A stretch of DNA of 64,000 nt from Actinokineospora terrae. GTDB lineage: Bacteria > Actinomycetota > Actinomycetes > Mycobacteriales > Pseudonocardiaceae. Under the pieces are notes generated by a model. It was given only the letters and a program-made list of their open reading frames with translations. It was not told the origin of the DNA and searched no databases. Positions 43,170 through 51,566 of the stretch are shown here, piece after piece. How positions within the stretch are numbered: the first letter of the stretch is position 1; every line of letters starts with the position of its first letter. Location: contig NZ_FOGI01000009.1 of NCBI RefSeq assembly GCF_900111175.1, positions 124,001-188,000 on the forward strand, read 5' to 3'. The position numbers and the translations under genes were made by a program.

Positions 43170-44081
43170 CTACTTCGTCTTCAGAGAGGTCAGCCGCGAG
43201 ATCAGCGATCCCAGCAGGTTGAACACGGTGATGATGAGGATCAGCGTGACCGCCGCGCCCCAGACCCTTGCCTCGCCGACCTCGTTGGTGGTCAGCCGCT
43301 CCGAGGTCATCAGCAGCGGCAGCGACGCCATCGAGCCGCCGAACGGGTCGTAGTTGATGAACGTGGTGTAGCCGACCAGCACCAGCACCGGCGCGGTCTC
43401 ACCCATGACGCGGGCGATGGCCAGCGAGACACCGGTGATGATGCCCGAGAGCGCGGTCGGGATGACGATCTTGACGATGGTCTTCCACTTGGGCACGCCG
43501 AGTGCGTAGGCGGCCTCGCGCAGCTCATCGGGGACGATCTTGAGCAGTTCCTCGGTGGTGCGCACGACGACCGGGATCATCAGCAGCACCAGGGCCAGCG
43601 ACACCGCGAACGCGCTGCGCGGCATGCCGAGGGTGGTGATGCACAGCGCGTAGATGAACAGCGCGGCGACGATCGAGGGGACACCGGAGAGGATGTCGAC
43701 GGTGAAGGTCACCGCCTTGGCCAGCCGGGAGCGCTTGCCGTACTCGACGAGGTACACCGCGACGAGGATGGCGATCGGGACCGCGATCACCGCGCAGATC
43801 AGGCCCTGCAGCAGGGTGCCGATGATCGCGTGGTAGACGCCGCCGCCGAACTGGCGGGAGGTGAGCCCGGCCAGCGACTTCTGCCACCAGTCGGCGTTGA
43901 GCACGTGCTGGAAGCCCTTGGCGATGACGGTGATCAGCAGCCACACCAGCGGCGCGAGGGCGAGCACGAAGGTGCCGCCGACCAGGATCGTGGCGAGCCG
44001 GTTCTTGAACCGGCGGGACGCGTTGATCTCCTGGAACGCGGGGGGCGCCGCAGGCCGGTTCAGGTCGGTCGCGGTGCTCAT
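43170..44081 (-). CDS. pstA: Phosphate ABC transporter permease PstA
   Basis: A 303-aa permease with six membrane helices; the EAA-type loop is ELREAAYALGVPKWKTIVKIVIPTALSG near 195. It forms the membrane channel with PstC. The ATG at 44081 overlaps the pstC stop by four bases (ATGA). Confidence 0.95.
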   Translation of the reverse strand: MSTATDLNRPAAPPAFQEINASRRFKNRLATILVGGTFVLALAPLVWLLITVIAKGFQHVLNADWWQKSLAGLTSRQFGGGVYHAIIGTLLQGLICAVIAVPIAILVAVYLVEYGKRSRLAKAVTFTVDILSGVPSIVAALFIYALCITTLGMPRSAFAVSLALVLLMIPVVVRTTEELLKIVPDELREAAYALGVPKWKTIVKIVIPTALSGIITGVSLAIARVMGETAPVLVLVGYTTFINYDPFGGSMASLPLLMTSERLTTNEVGEARVWGAAVTLILIITVFNLLGSLISRLTSLKTK

Positions 44082-45151
44082 TCGTACTCCTTGTGACCGG
44101 CGATGATGGCCCTGGCGAACGCGTTGACCACGAAGGTGAGCACGAACAGCACCAGACCGGCCGCGATGTAGGCACCGGCGCCCCGCGGGTCGTTGAACTC
44201 CTGCGCGGCGCGGGCGATCTTGGAGGCGATGGTGTCGCCGCCGTCGAAGAGGCTGAAGCCGAAGTGCGAGGTCGTGGAACTCAGGATGATCAGCACCGCG
44301 ATGGTCTCGCCGAGCGCGCGGCCGAGGCCGAGCATCGAGGCGCTGATGTAGCCCGCGCGGCCGAAGGGCAGCACGGTGGTCCGCACGACCTCCCACTTGG
44401 TGGCGCCGAGCGCGAGCGCGCCCTCGACCTGCATCGACGGGGTGCGGTCGAACACCTCGCGGCTGATCGCGGTGATGATCGGCAGCAGCATGACCGCCAG
44501 CACGATGCCCGCGGTGAAGATGGTCTGCCCGATGGCCAGGTTCGAGGTGCCGGTGGCGAACAGCGGGATGAACCCGAGGTTCTCGTTGAGCCAGGTGCTG
44601 ATCGGCGACAGCGCGGGCGCCAGGACGTAGGCGCCCCACAGGCCGTAGATGATCGAGGGGACCGCGGCGAGCAGGTCGACCAGGTAGGCGAACGGCCTGG
44701 CCAGCCTGCGCGGGGCGTACTGGGTGAGGAACAGCGCGATGCCCAGCGAGACCGGCATCGCGATGATCAGCGCGAAGACCGCGCTGAACACGGTGACCAG
44801 GAGCAGGTCGAGCACGCCGAAGGCGAGGCCGCCCTCGGGGTCGGCGTCCCAGTCGCGGCCGAAGAGGAAGTTGGCCTGGTTGTCCGCGAGCGAGGGGATC
44901 GCCTGGATGAGCAGGAAGATCCCGATGAGCGCGATCATGGCGACGACGAACACGCCGGAACCGACGGTCAACGCCTTGAAGATCTTGTCACCCGGACGGG
45001 TGATCACCTTGGGGGGTTGGGTGGGGGTCCCACCAGAACCCTTCGGAGTGGAAATCGGTGCCTCCGGTGCGGTGTCGGGCGCCGCGCCGCCCCGGGGGCC
45101 CCTGGCTAAACCAGGGGCCCCGGGGCGTCCGACCGTGTCGGAATCGCTCAT
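44078..45151 (-). CDS. pstC: Phosphate ABC transporter permease PstC
   Basis: A 357-aa permease. An unusually long, Pro/Gly-rich cytoplasmic N-terminus of about 60 residues precedes six helices. The EAA-type loop reads LGATKWEVVRTTVLPFGRAGY near 242 and LGLGRALGETIAVLIIL follows. ATG at 45151, 40 bp after pstS. The first codons contain a very strong inverted repeat (45088-45127). Confidence 0.95.
   Translation of the reverse strand: MSDSDTVGRPGAPGLARGPRGGAAPDTAPEAPISTPKGSGGTPTQPPKVITRPGDKIFKALTVGSGVFVVAMIALIGIFLLIQAIPSLADNQANFLFGRDWDADPEGGLAFGVLDLLLVTVFSAVFALIIAMPVSLGIALFLTQYAPRRLARPFAYLVDLLAAVPSIIYGLWGAYVLAPALSPISTWLNENLGFIPLFATGTSNLAIGQTIFTAGIVLAVMLLPIITAISREVFDRTPSMQVEGALALGATKWEVVRTTVLPFGRAGYISASMLGLGRALGETIAVLIILSSTTSHFGFSLFDGGDTIASKIARAAQEFNDPRGAGAYIAAGLVLFVLTFVVNAFARAIIAGHKEYE
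45088..45127 (-). promoter_or_regulatory. Strong hairpin in the 5' coding part of pstC
   Basis: An 18/17-bp near-perfect inverted repeat (one bulged G) with loop CTAAA spans pstC codons of about 9-21, encoding GRPGAPGLARGPRGG. It lies just after pstS in the transcript and could partially terminate or pause transcription, or protect the pstS mRNA 3' end. Effect inferred. Confidence 0.5.
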
Positions 45152-45191
45152 GTTCGGTCGTCGTTCTCGGCTCGCAGTGTGCCAGGTGGAC

Positions 45192-46319
45192 TTACGCGAT
45201 GGCCTTGATGGCGTCGAGCAGCTTGACCTGGAACTCGTCGGGCAGCGGGACGTAGCCCGCGTCGGCCAGCGCGCTCTGGCCGTCGGTGGCGGCCACGGTC
45301 AGGAACGCCTTGACGGCCTTCGCGGTGTCGGCGTCGTAGCCCTTGGAGCAGACGATCTCGTAGGTCGCGAGCACCAGCGGGTAGGAACCGGCGGTGTTGC
45401 TGGCGTAGAGGGCGTCGAGGTCGAGGACCAGGTCGTTGCCGGAACCCTTGACCTTGGCGGACTTGATGGCCGCCGCGGCGCCCTCGGCGCCGAGCTCGAC
45501 CGCGCCAGAGCCGCTGTCGAGCTTGGCGGCGGAGAGCTTCTTGTCCTGGACGTAGGACCACTCGATGTAGCCGATGGTGCCGTCACCGGCGCTGATGGCG
45601 TCCGCGACACCCGCGGAGCCCTGGGCACCCTGGCCGACGCCGCCGTTGAACTTCTTGCCTGCGTCCTTGGTCCACGCGCCCTTGCCCGCGGCCTTCAGGT
45701 ACTTCTGGAAGTTGTCGGTGGTGCCCGACTCGTCACCGCGGTAGATGACGGTGATGGCCTTGTCCGGCAGGGTGGCGCCGGTGTTGGCGGCGGCGACGGC
45801 CGGGTCGTTCCACTTGGTGACCGCGCCGCTGAAGATCTTGGCGGCGAGCTCCGGGGTGAGGGTCAGGCTGGTGACGCCGTCGAGCTTGTAGGCGATGCCG
45901 ACCGGGCCGAAGACCAGCGGCAGGTTCCACGCCGGGTTGCCCTTGCAGCGCTCGGCCGCCTTGTCGACCTCGCCCTTGTCCTTGTTCAGCGGCGAGTCGG
46001 AGCCGCCGATGTCGACGATGCCCGCGTTGAACTGCTTGACACCGGCGCCGGAGCCCGAGGGGGTGTAGGCCAGCTGCTGGCCGGAGCACTTCGCGCCGTA
46101 GGCGGAGACGAACGCCTCGATGGCGCCCTTCTGCGCGCTGGAGCCCTCCGCGACGAGGTCCTTCTTGCCGCCGCACTCGACGGGGGCCTTGGCGGTCGGT
46201 GCGGGAGCAGCGGAGTTGTTCCCACCCGGCGTGGTGTTGTTGTCGCTGCCGCACGCGGTGAGGGCGAGGGCGCCCGCCGCCACGAGGCCGAGCACGGACA
46301 CTGGCCGCTTGCTGATCAC
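45192..46319 (-). CDS. pstS: Phosphate-binding lipoprotein PstS
   Basis: A 375-aa lipoprotein. Lipobox LALTACGS near residue 20, a Pro/Ala linker, then the phosphate-binding fold. Ligand segments are AEGSSAQKGAI near 57, TPSGSGAGVKQFNAG near 86, VDIGGSDSPLN near 101 and YRGDESGTTDNFQKYLK near 193. It captures inorganic phosphate outside the membrane for PstCAB. GTG at 46319 has the strong site GGAGGAATT. A PHO box lies about 100 bp upstream, so PhoP-dependent induction at low phosphate is expected. Confidence 0.95.
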   Translation of the reverse strand: MISKRPVSVLGLVAAGALALTACGSDNNTTPGGNNSAAPAPTAKAPVECGGKKDLVAEGSSAQKGAIEAFVSAYGAKCSGQQLAYTPSGSGAGVKQFNAGIVDIGGSDSPLNKDKGEVDKAAERCKGNPAWNLPLVFGPVGIAYKLDGVTSLTLTPELAAKIFSGAVTKWNDPAVAAANTGATLPDKAITVIYRGDESGTTDNFQKYLKAAGKGAWTKDAGKKFNGGVGQGAQGSAGVADAISAGDGTIGYIEWSYVQDKKLSAAKLDSGSGAVELGAEGAAAAIKSAKVKGSGNDLVLDLDALYASNTAGSYPLVLATYEIVCSKGYDADTAKAVKAFLTVAATDGQSALADAGYVPLPDEFQVKLLDAIKAIA

Positions 46320-46419
46320 GGTTAATTCCTCCAGGCAGGAGAGTTCTCAGGTCGCGACGTGACCCTACGTCCGCCGCCTCGCCGCGACGCTAGGCAGCAC
46401 TAGTGGACGAATGCCCTTG

Positions 46420-46441
46420 AAGTGGTGAACGCAGGGTGAAC
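46420..46441 (-). promoter_or_regulatory. PHO box upstream of pstS
   Basis: On the minus strand GTTCACCCTGC is followed directly by GTTCACCACTT: two 11-bp direct repeats with perfect GTTCACC cores, the actinomycete PhoP-binding pattern. It lies 101-122 bp before the pstS start codon. Confidence 0.8.
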
Positions 46442-46525
46442 AAGCCCGTTTTCGTGACCGTTGCGATACGCGCGTCGCCTGGTCGTGGCTTTGTCGTGAC
46501 CTGTACGTATGCGCTGAGTAACCGG

Positions 46526-47452
46526 CTAGACGCTCGGTGCTTCTGCACGTGCATATTGAACGTCGGCGGCCGAACGGGTGAACCCCAATCGGCTGTAAAC
46601 AGCAACGGCGGGGGCGTTGTCGGACTCGACGTAGAGGATGACCTCACCCAGCCCGAGCGCCCGCAGGTGCGCCAGACCGGCGAGGGTCAGCGCTTTGCCG
46701 AGCCCGCCCCCCTGCGCGCCCGGGTCAACGCCGACGACGTACACCTCCCCGATTCTCCCGCCCTCCCGCCCCTTTGCGCCGACGCCGCCGGAGTGCACCT
46801 TGGTCCAGTGGAACCCCAGCAGCGCGTCGTCCGCGGCCACAGCCAGGAAGAACCCCGCCGGGTCGAACCACGGCTCGGCCTCGGTCGCCTCGACGTCGGC
46901 GACGGTCAACGAGCCCTGCTCGGGGTGCCAGTCGAAGGCGCGTTTGTTCACCTCGACGACGGCGGCCTCGTCCCGCCCCGGCTCGAAGGTCCGCACCCGC
47001 ACGCCCTCGCGCCACACCGGCTCGGGCAGCTCGGCCGCGGCCAGGTCGATGCGCATCGTCAGCAGTTCACGAACCCGTGACAACCCCCGCGACCCGGCGA
47101 TCCGAGCCGCCCCGGGGTGGTCGCCGTGCGCCCAGAACCGGGTGCCCTCGGCGGCACGGGCGATGACCGCGTCGACCAAGGCCGAACCGACCCCACGACG
47201 GCGCGCGTCCGGCCGCACCAAGACCTCCGCGACCTGGCGACCGAACGAGTCGCCGTCGGTGTCGAGGTGGGCGTACCCGACCAGCTCGACCCCATCGGTG
47301 GCCAGCAGGTGCTCGCCGCCGCGGAACTCGCGCGGCAGCGGACCGTCCGCCGCGACCTCGGGTCTGCCGTCCACCTCGGCGACTGCGCGCAGCAGCGGGC
47401 GGAGCTCAGCCGCGGCGTCGGGGCTGTCGGGGCGCCAGGTCAGGTCGGTCAC
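46526..47452 (-). CDS. mshD: Mycothiol synthase
   Basis: A 308-aa protein with two GNAT domains that acetylates Cys-GlcN-Ins with acetyl-CoA in the last step of mycothiol synthesis. Acetyl-CoA loops are VLVRPDARRRGVGSALV in the first domain and VVGVDPGAQGGGLGKALT in the second, and the C-terminus reads VILYVESDNAPAVAVYSRLGF. WTKVHSGG and EVYVVGVDP are typical of MshD. GTG at 47452 (VTDLTWRP) gives the family-length protein. It is 29 bp downstream of glnR on the same strand. Confidence 0.93.
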   Translation of the reverse strand: MTDLTWRPDSPDAAAELRPLLRAVAEVDGRPEVAADGPLPREFRGGEHLLATDGVELVGYAHLDTDGDSFGRQVAEVLVRPDARRRGVGSALVDAVIARAAEGTRFWAHGDHPGAARIAGSRGLSRVRELLTMRIDLAAAELPEPVWREGVRVRTFEPGRDEAAVVEVNKRAFDWHPEQGSLTVADVEATEAEPWFDPAGFFLAVAADDALLGFHWTKVHSGGVGAKGREGGRIGEVYVVGVDPGAQGGGLGKALTLAGLAHLRALGLGEVILYVESDNAPAVAVYSRLGFTRSAADVQYARAEAPSV

Positions 47453-47481
47453 ACCACCGAACCTACCCAGATCGAGCAGGT

Positions 47482-48210
47482 CTAGGCGTCCACGCGCCTG
47501 CCGCGGTCCGCGTCGTGGGACAGCTCGCGCCGGGCACCGGCCTTGGGCGGCTGGACGAACTTGTAGCCGACGTTGCGCACGGTGCCGATGAGCTGCTCGT
47601 GCTCGACGCCGAGCTTGGCGCGCAGCCGCCGGACGTGCACGTCCACGGTGCGGGTGCCGCCGAAGAAGTCGTAGCCCCAGACCTCCTGCAGCAGCTGCGC
47701 CCGGGTGAACACCCGGCCCGCGTGCTGCGCGAGGTACTTGAGCAGCTCGAACTCCTTGTAGGTGAGGTCGAGCGGGCGGCCGCGCAGGCGGGCCATGTAG
47801 GTGGCTTCGTCGATGACGAGCTCGCCGAGGCGCAGCGCTCCGTCCACCGGGGCACCTGCGGCGCCGCGGGTGGTGAGCAGCCGCAGCCGGGCGTCGACCT
47901 CGGCCGGTCCGGCGGTGGGCAGCAGGATCTCGTCGATACGCCAGTCGCTGTTGATCGCGACAAGGCCGCCCTCGGTGACGACGGCCAGCACCGGGCAGCT
48001 GTCGCCGCCGCTGGTCAGCAGCCTGCACAGGCTCTTGGCCGCGGCGAGGTCGGTGCGCGCGTCGACGATCACGGCGTCGCGCGAGCCCGCCTCCAGCAGG
48101 GCGGTGACCTCGGGGGCCTGGGTGCGCACGGTGTGCGGGAGGAGCATCAGCGACGGCACCACGGTCGCGGGCTCGGGGTCGGCGGTCAGCAGCAGCAGGT
48201 CGAGGCTCAT
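47482..48210 (-). CDS. glnR: GlnR-type OmpR-family regulator
   Basis: A 242-aa response-regulator-like protein. The N-terminal receiver starts MSLDLLLLTADPEP and includes VIVDARTDLAAAKSLCRLL and VLAVVTEGGLVAINSDWRIDEILLPTAGP, closely resembling the atypical GlnR receiver that lacks a full phosphorylation pocket. The C-terminal winged helix (LTYKEFELLKYLAQHAGRVFTRAQLLQEVWG, RTVDVHVRRLRAKLG) follows. GlnR controls nitrogen assimilation genes. ATG at 48210. The very long frame extending to 50247 is not coding upstream of this start. Next to mshD, as in mycobacteria. Confidence 0.9.
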   Translation of the reverse strand: MSLDLLLLTADPEPATVVPSLMLLPHTVRTQAPEVTALLEAGSRDAVIVDARTDLAAAKSLCRLLTSGGDSCPVLAVVTEGGLVAINSDWRIDEILLPTAGPAEVDARLRLLTTRGAAGAPVDGALRLGELVIDEATYMARLRGRPLDLTYKEFELLKYLAQHAGRVFTRAQLLQEVWGYDFFGGTRTVDVHVRRLRAKLGVEHEQLIGTVRNVGYKFVQPPKAGARRELSHDADRGRRVDA

Positions 48211-48673
48211 CACGAGTCCGCCTCTCTTGCGTGATTCCGCGCCGCGGCGTTGGGGTGCGGCCCCAGGGTCGGGGTGGCGTTTTCGGCTGGCCAGGACAAT
48301 AACCCGGGGTCGAGGCGAATGTCGTGCCCGTGACGCCCGCGTCACACGCCGACCGGCGTTCACCGGGGTGGACGCCCAGCTCAGGGCGCTCGTGTTACGA
48401 CGCCGTAAATCCTGCGTCCACCAGTGCGCCACCCGCGATCGCTGGATTAGCGAGAGGGTCCGAATTCGATTTGTGAATGCGGTGTTACCGCGCCGACGAC
48501 CGCCGGGGGGCAACGCCGCGCGGGCCTGGCACGTCCACTTGGCGACGCGTCCGGGGCGGCCGGAACCGGCTGCGGAATCATGGGGGACGTGCCGTACCGG
48601 CGCGCAGCGGGTAGGTAGCAGTCGTGCGGCGGGTAGGCAGCAGTGGACGTGACGGGACAAGACGGGTGACGGG
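48211..48673. other. Divergent promoter region between glnR and lmeA
   Basis: A 463-bp gene-free space. Two direct repeats GCGGGTAGG(T/C)AGCAGT at 48607-48622 and 48629-48644 have a 22-bp period (two helical turns), 30-67 bp before lmeA, and could bind an OmpR-type regulator. One GTTCACC core at 48358 lacks a partner repeat. No gene supported. Confidence 0.5.
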
Positions 48674-49564
48674 ATGACGACGATGACGAACTCCGGCGCG
48701 AACACGGGTGGGCCGTCCGCGGCCCCCCGCCGCCGTTCGAAGGCGGTGCGCAGGCTCGTCATCGCGCTGCTGGTGCTGGTGGCGCTGCTGGTCGCCGCCG
48801 ACTTCGGCGCCGCCGCGGTGTTCGAGCACGAGGTGTCCAAGCGCGCCCAGCAGCAGTTCGACCTGCGCGACCACCCGTCGGTGAAGGTCGGCGGGTTCTC
48901 CTTCCTGCTGCAGGCCGCCTCCGGCGAGTACGACCTGGTGACCATCGACGCGAAGGGGGTCCCGGTGAAGGACACCCTGCGCGACGTCGACGTGCACGCG
49001 GACCTGCGCGGGGTGCAGGCCCCGCTGTCGGACCTGGTGAGCGGGTCGCTGACCCAGGTGCCGATCCGCGAGGTCGAGGGCCAGGTGCGGATCAAGGCCG
49101 CCGACGTGAACCGGGCCATCCAGGAGAACTCCAACGAGGTCGTGTCCGCCATCACGAACCTGACCATCGACCCGGTCAGCGAGAAGGCGGTCAACACCGC
49201 GCCCGCCGAGGGTGAGGAGACCGAGGAGGACGGCGCGGAGGTCGCCGACCAGGAGGGCACCACCGCCGGGGTGAAGCTGTGCGGCACCGTGGCGATCGCG
49301 GGCCAGGAGACCGAGCTGTGCGTGTTCTCGATCGTCTCGCTCGACGGCGGCGCGGTGACCATCGCCCCGAAGCGGCTGGAGCTGCGCAACGGCGGGTCGG
49401 ACGTGAAGCTGCCCACGGCCATCCAGGGCAAGGTGCTGCAGCTGTTCACCCGGCGCCTCGACCCGGGCAGCCTGCCGTTCAAGGTGACGCCGACCTCGGT
49501 CACCGTCGAGCGGGGCGTGCTGTCGGTCAAGGGCAAGGCCGAGAACCTGGTGCTGGGCCGCTGA
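48674..49564 (+). CDS. lmeA: LmeA-like phospholipid-binding protein (DUF2993)
   Basis: A 296-aa protein. A basic N-terminus (RRRSKAVRR) precedes one membrane helix (about residues 27-48) that acts as an uncleaved anchor or signal. The DUF2993 fold follows, with VSKRAQQQFDLRDHPSVKVGGFSFLLQA, and LVSGSLTQVPIREVEGQVRI. In mycobacteria LmeA binds phospholipids in the periplasm and supports lipomannan elongation. An acidic insert (EGEETEEDGAEVADQEG near 178) interrupts the fold. Its stop overlaps the ATG of the thioredoxin gene. Confidence 0.85.
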   Translation: MTTMTNSGANTGGPSAAPRRRSKAVRRLVIALLVLVALLVAADFGAAAVFEHEVSKRAQQQFDLRDHPSVKVGGFSFLLQAASGEYDLVTIDAKGVPVKDTLRDVDVHADLRGVQAPLSDLVSGSLTQVPIREVEGQVRIKAADVNRAIQENSNEVVSAITNLTIDPVSEKAVNTAPAEGEETEEDGAEVADQEGTTAGVKLCGTVAIAGQETELCVFSIVSLDGGAVTIAPKRLELRNGGSDVKLPTAIQGKVLQLFTRRLDPGSLPFKVTPTSVTVERGVLSVKGKAENLVLGR

Positions 49565-49977
49565 TGACGGGTCTGTATGTCGCCCTGGGCACCGTGGCCG
49601 TCGCCATGGTCTTCGGTCTCCTGGTCCGAACGTTGGGCGGCCGGGCCAGGCCGTCGACCGCGGGCGCGGTGCCCGACGAGCTGCGCGCGGCGCTCGACCC
49701 GGGTGCCGCGGTGACGCTGGTGCAGCTGTCCACCGAGTTCTGCGGCACGTGCAAGCAGACCCGGGTGTTGCTGGCCGAGATCGCCCACGGCACCGCGGGC
49801 CTGGCGCACGCCGAGGTCGACCTGACCGAGCAGCCGGAGTTGGCCAAGCGGCTCGCGGTGTTGCGGACGCCGACCACCATCGCGGTGGACGCCTCGGGGA
49901 GCGAGCTTCTGCGCGTCGGCGGAATCCCGAAACGTGAAGAGCTGCTCACCTCGCTGCGGCCGCACCTGCCCGCCTAG
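49564..49977 (+). CDS. Membrane-anchored thioredoxin-like protein
   Basis: A 137-aa protein: one N-terminal membrane helix (about residues 4-22) and a thioredoxin domain with active site TEFCGTCKQTR near 58-68 and the cis-Pro segment LRTPTTIAVDA near 100. The CGTC pair should be redox active. Placement right after lmeA (TGATG overlap) and before the sulfurtransferase genes matches the Rv0816c-type gene in mycobacteria as I remember it. Whether the domain faces in or out is not certain; the positive charges after the helix favour inside. Confidence 0.87.
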   Translation: MTGLYVALGTVAVAMVFGLLVRTLGGRARPSTAGAVPDELRAALDPGAAVTLVQLSTEFCGTCKQTRVLLAEIAHGTAGLAHAEVDLTEQPELAKRLAVLRTPTTIAVDASGSELLRVGGIPKREELLTSLRPHLPA

Positions 49978-50083
49978 ACCGGCCACCACCTGCGCATTCA
50001 CCGAGCGCAACCCCGACATCACCCGTCCCACCCACTGGACAGGCCTTCTCATGCCCGGGCGGGCGGCGGGTACTCTCGCCGCC

Positions 50084-50158
50084 GTGTGCAGCATCCTGAC
50101 CAGGCGCCGCGCGGTGGACTTCTGCCGCGTGCACAGCAGCCTGTGTCGGAGCGGCTGA
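50084..50158 (+). CDS. Cysteine-containing leader peptide (24 aa)
   Basis: A short frame GTG TGC AGC ... TGA encoding 24 residues with core RRRAVDFCRVHSSLC and cysteines at 2, 14 and 21. The RRAVDxCRV pattern is that of the actinobacterial leader peptides found ahead of sulfur-assimilation operons. It ends 79 bp before the DUF4395 gene of the sulfurtransferase operon. By analogy with the cysteine-responsive attenuators described in mycobacteria, ribosome stalling at the Cys codons would tune downstream expression. Confidence 0.75.
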   Translation: MCSILTRRRAVDFCRVHSSLCRSG

Positions 50159-50237
50159 CCGGGCGATCCACCCGCGGCGCCGACGCGCCCGTGGCCGCCC
50201 TCACCGGACCCCACCCGTGTGCAGGTCAGGAGGCCAC

Positions 50238-50696
50238 ATGCCCACACCCCCCGATCCCCGGCCGAGCGTCGACCCCAGAGGTCCGCGCTTCGCCGCCTGG
50301 CTGACCAGCGCCGTCCTCGTCGTCGTGCTGGCCACCGGCTGGTGGCCGCTGCTCGCGGCCCAGGCCGTGGTGTTCGCGCTCGGCGGTTTCGCCGGGCTCC
50401 GCTACTCCCCGTACGCGGCGCTGTACCGGGTGTTCGTCGCGCCCAGGCTCAAGCCGACCGACGAGCGCGAGGACGCCGCCCCGGTGCGGTTCGCGCAGAG
50501 CGTCGGGTTCGGCTTCGCCGTCGTCGGCGTGCTCGGCTACGCGCTCGGGATCACCCCCCTCGGCATCGTGGCGACCGCGTTCGCCCTGGTGGCCGCGTTG
50601 CTCAACGCCGCGTTCGGGTTCTGCCTCGGCTGCGAGGCCTATCTGCTGATCAACCGCCTGTCCATCAAGCAACGGAAAGTGGGAACCGCCCGATGA
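50238..50696 (+). CDS. DUF4395 membrane protein
   Basis: A 152-aa protein with about three to four membrane helices (VLVVVLATGWWPLLAAQAVVFALGG near 25-50, FGFAVVGVLGYALGITPLGIVATAFALVAALLNAAFGFCLGCEAYLL near 90-135). The CLGC motif at the end of the last helices is conserved in DUF4395 and may handle sulfane sulfur or a thiol. ATG at 50238 follows AGGAGG. Stop overlaps the sulfurtransferase start (ATGA), tying the protein to sulfur transfer. Confidence 0.87.
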   Translation: MPTPPDPRPSVDPRGPRFAAWLTSAVLVVVLATGWWPLLAAQAVVFALGGFAGLRYSPYAALYRVFVAPRLKPTDEREDAAPVRFAQSVGFGFAVVGVLGYALGITPLGIVATAFALVAALLNAAFGFCLGCEAYLLINRLSIKQRKVGTAR

Positions 50697-51526
50697 GCCG
50701 CGAAGACGTGCTGGTTTCGGCCGCGTGGGCCGAGGAGAACCTCACCGCAGGGGGGGTGGTGTTCGTCGAGGTCGACGAGGACGCCAGCGCCTACGACACC
50801 GGGCACATCCCGGGCGCGGTGAAGATCGACTGGCGCAACGACCTGCAGGACCCGGTCCGCCGTGACTTCGTCGACCGCGCTGGCTTCGAGAAGCTGCTCT
50901 CCGCGCGCGGCATCGGCAACGACGACACCGTGATCCTCTACGGCGGCAACAACAACTGGTTCGCCGCCTACGCGTACTGGTACTTCAAGCTCTACGGCCA
51001 CCGGTCCGTGAAGCTGCTCGACGGTGGCCGCAAGAAGTGGGAGCTCGACGGCCGCCCGCTCGACGCCGACGCGGTGACCCGCGAGGAGACCACCTACACC
51101 GCCCAAGAGCAGGACCTGTCGCTGCGCGCGTTCCGCCAGGAGGCGGTCGACGCGATCAACACCAAGAACCTGGTCGACGTGCGCTCGCCCGACGAGTTCT
51201 CCGGCAAGCTGGCCGCCCCCGCGCACCTGCCGCAGGAGCAGGCGCAGGTCAAGGGCCACATCCCGACCGCGATCAACGTGCCGTGGAGCAAGGCGGCCAA
51301 CGAGGACGGCACCTTCAAGTCCAACGACGAGCTGCGCGAGCTCTACAAGGACGCGGGCCTCGACGAGGGCAAGGCGACCATCGCCTACTGCCGCATCGGC
51401 GAGCGCTCGTCGCACACCTGGTTCGCGCTGCACGAGCTGCTCGACTACTCGGACGTGAAGAACTACGACGGGTCGTGGACCGAGTACGGCTCCCTGGTCG
51501 GCGTGCCGGTCGAGGTCGGCGCCTAA
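50693..51526 (+). CDS. Thiosulfate sulfurtransferase (tandem rhodanese)
   Basis: A 277-aa protein with two rhodanese domains. The N-terminal one (HIPGAVKIDWRNDLQD, VILYGGNNNWFAAYAYW) lacks the catalytic Cys and is structural. The C-terminal one has LVDVRSPDEFSG and the active loop CRIGERSSHTW with Cys near 233. It transfers sulfur from thiosulfate to thiols or cyanide. ATG at 50693 overlaps the DUF4395 stop. The homologous gene in mycobacteria is called cysA2/sseA-like. Confidence 0.93.
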   Translation: MSREDVLVSAAWAEENLTAGGVVFVEVDEDASAYDTGHIPGAVKIDWRNDLQDPVRRDFVDRAGFEKLLSARGIGNDDTVILYGGNNNWFAAYAYWYFKLYGHRSVKLLDGGRKKWELDGRPLDADAVTREETTYTAQEQDLSLRAFRQEAVDAINTKNLVDVRSPDEFSGKLAAPAHLPQEQAQVKGHIPTAINVPWSKAANEDGTFKSNDELRELYKDAGLDEGKATIAYCRIGERSSHTWFALHELLDYSDVKNYDGSWTEYGSLVGVPVEVGA

Positions 51527-51566
51527 GCACTTCCCGGCCAGACCGGTCGGGACGGAAAGGACAGTC

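Noticed and set aside
48358..48364. PHO box near glnR
   Set aside because: Only one GTTCACC core is present and the adjacent 11-bp windows do not match.
48211..50247. N-terminal extension of the glnR frame
   Set aside because: The extension is antisense to lmeA and the thioredoxin gene; the family start at 48210 is exact.
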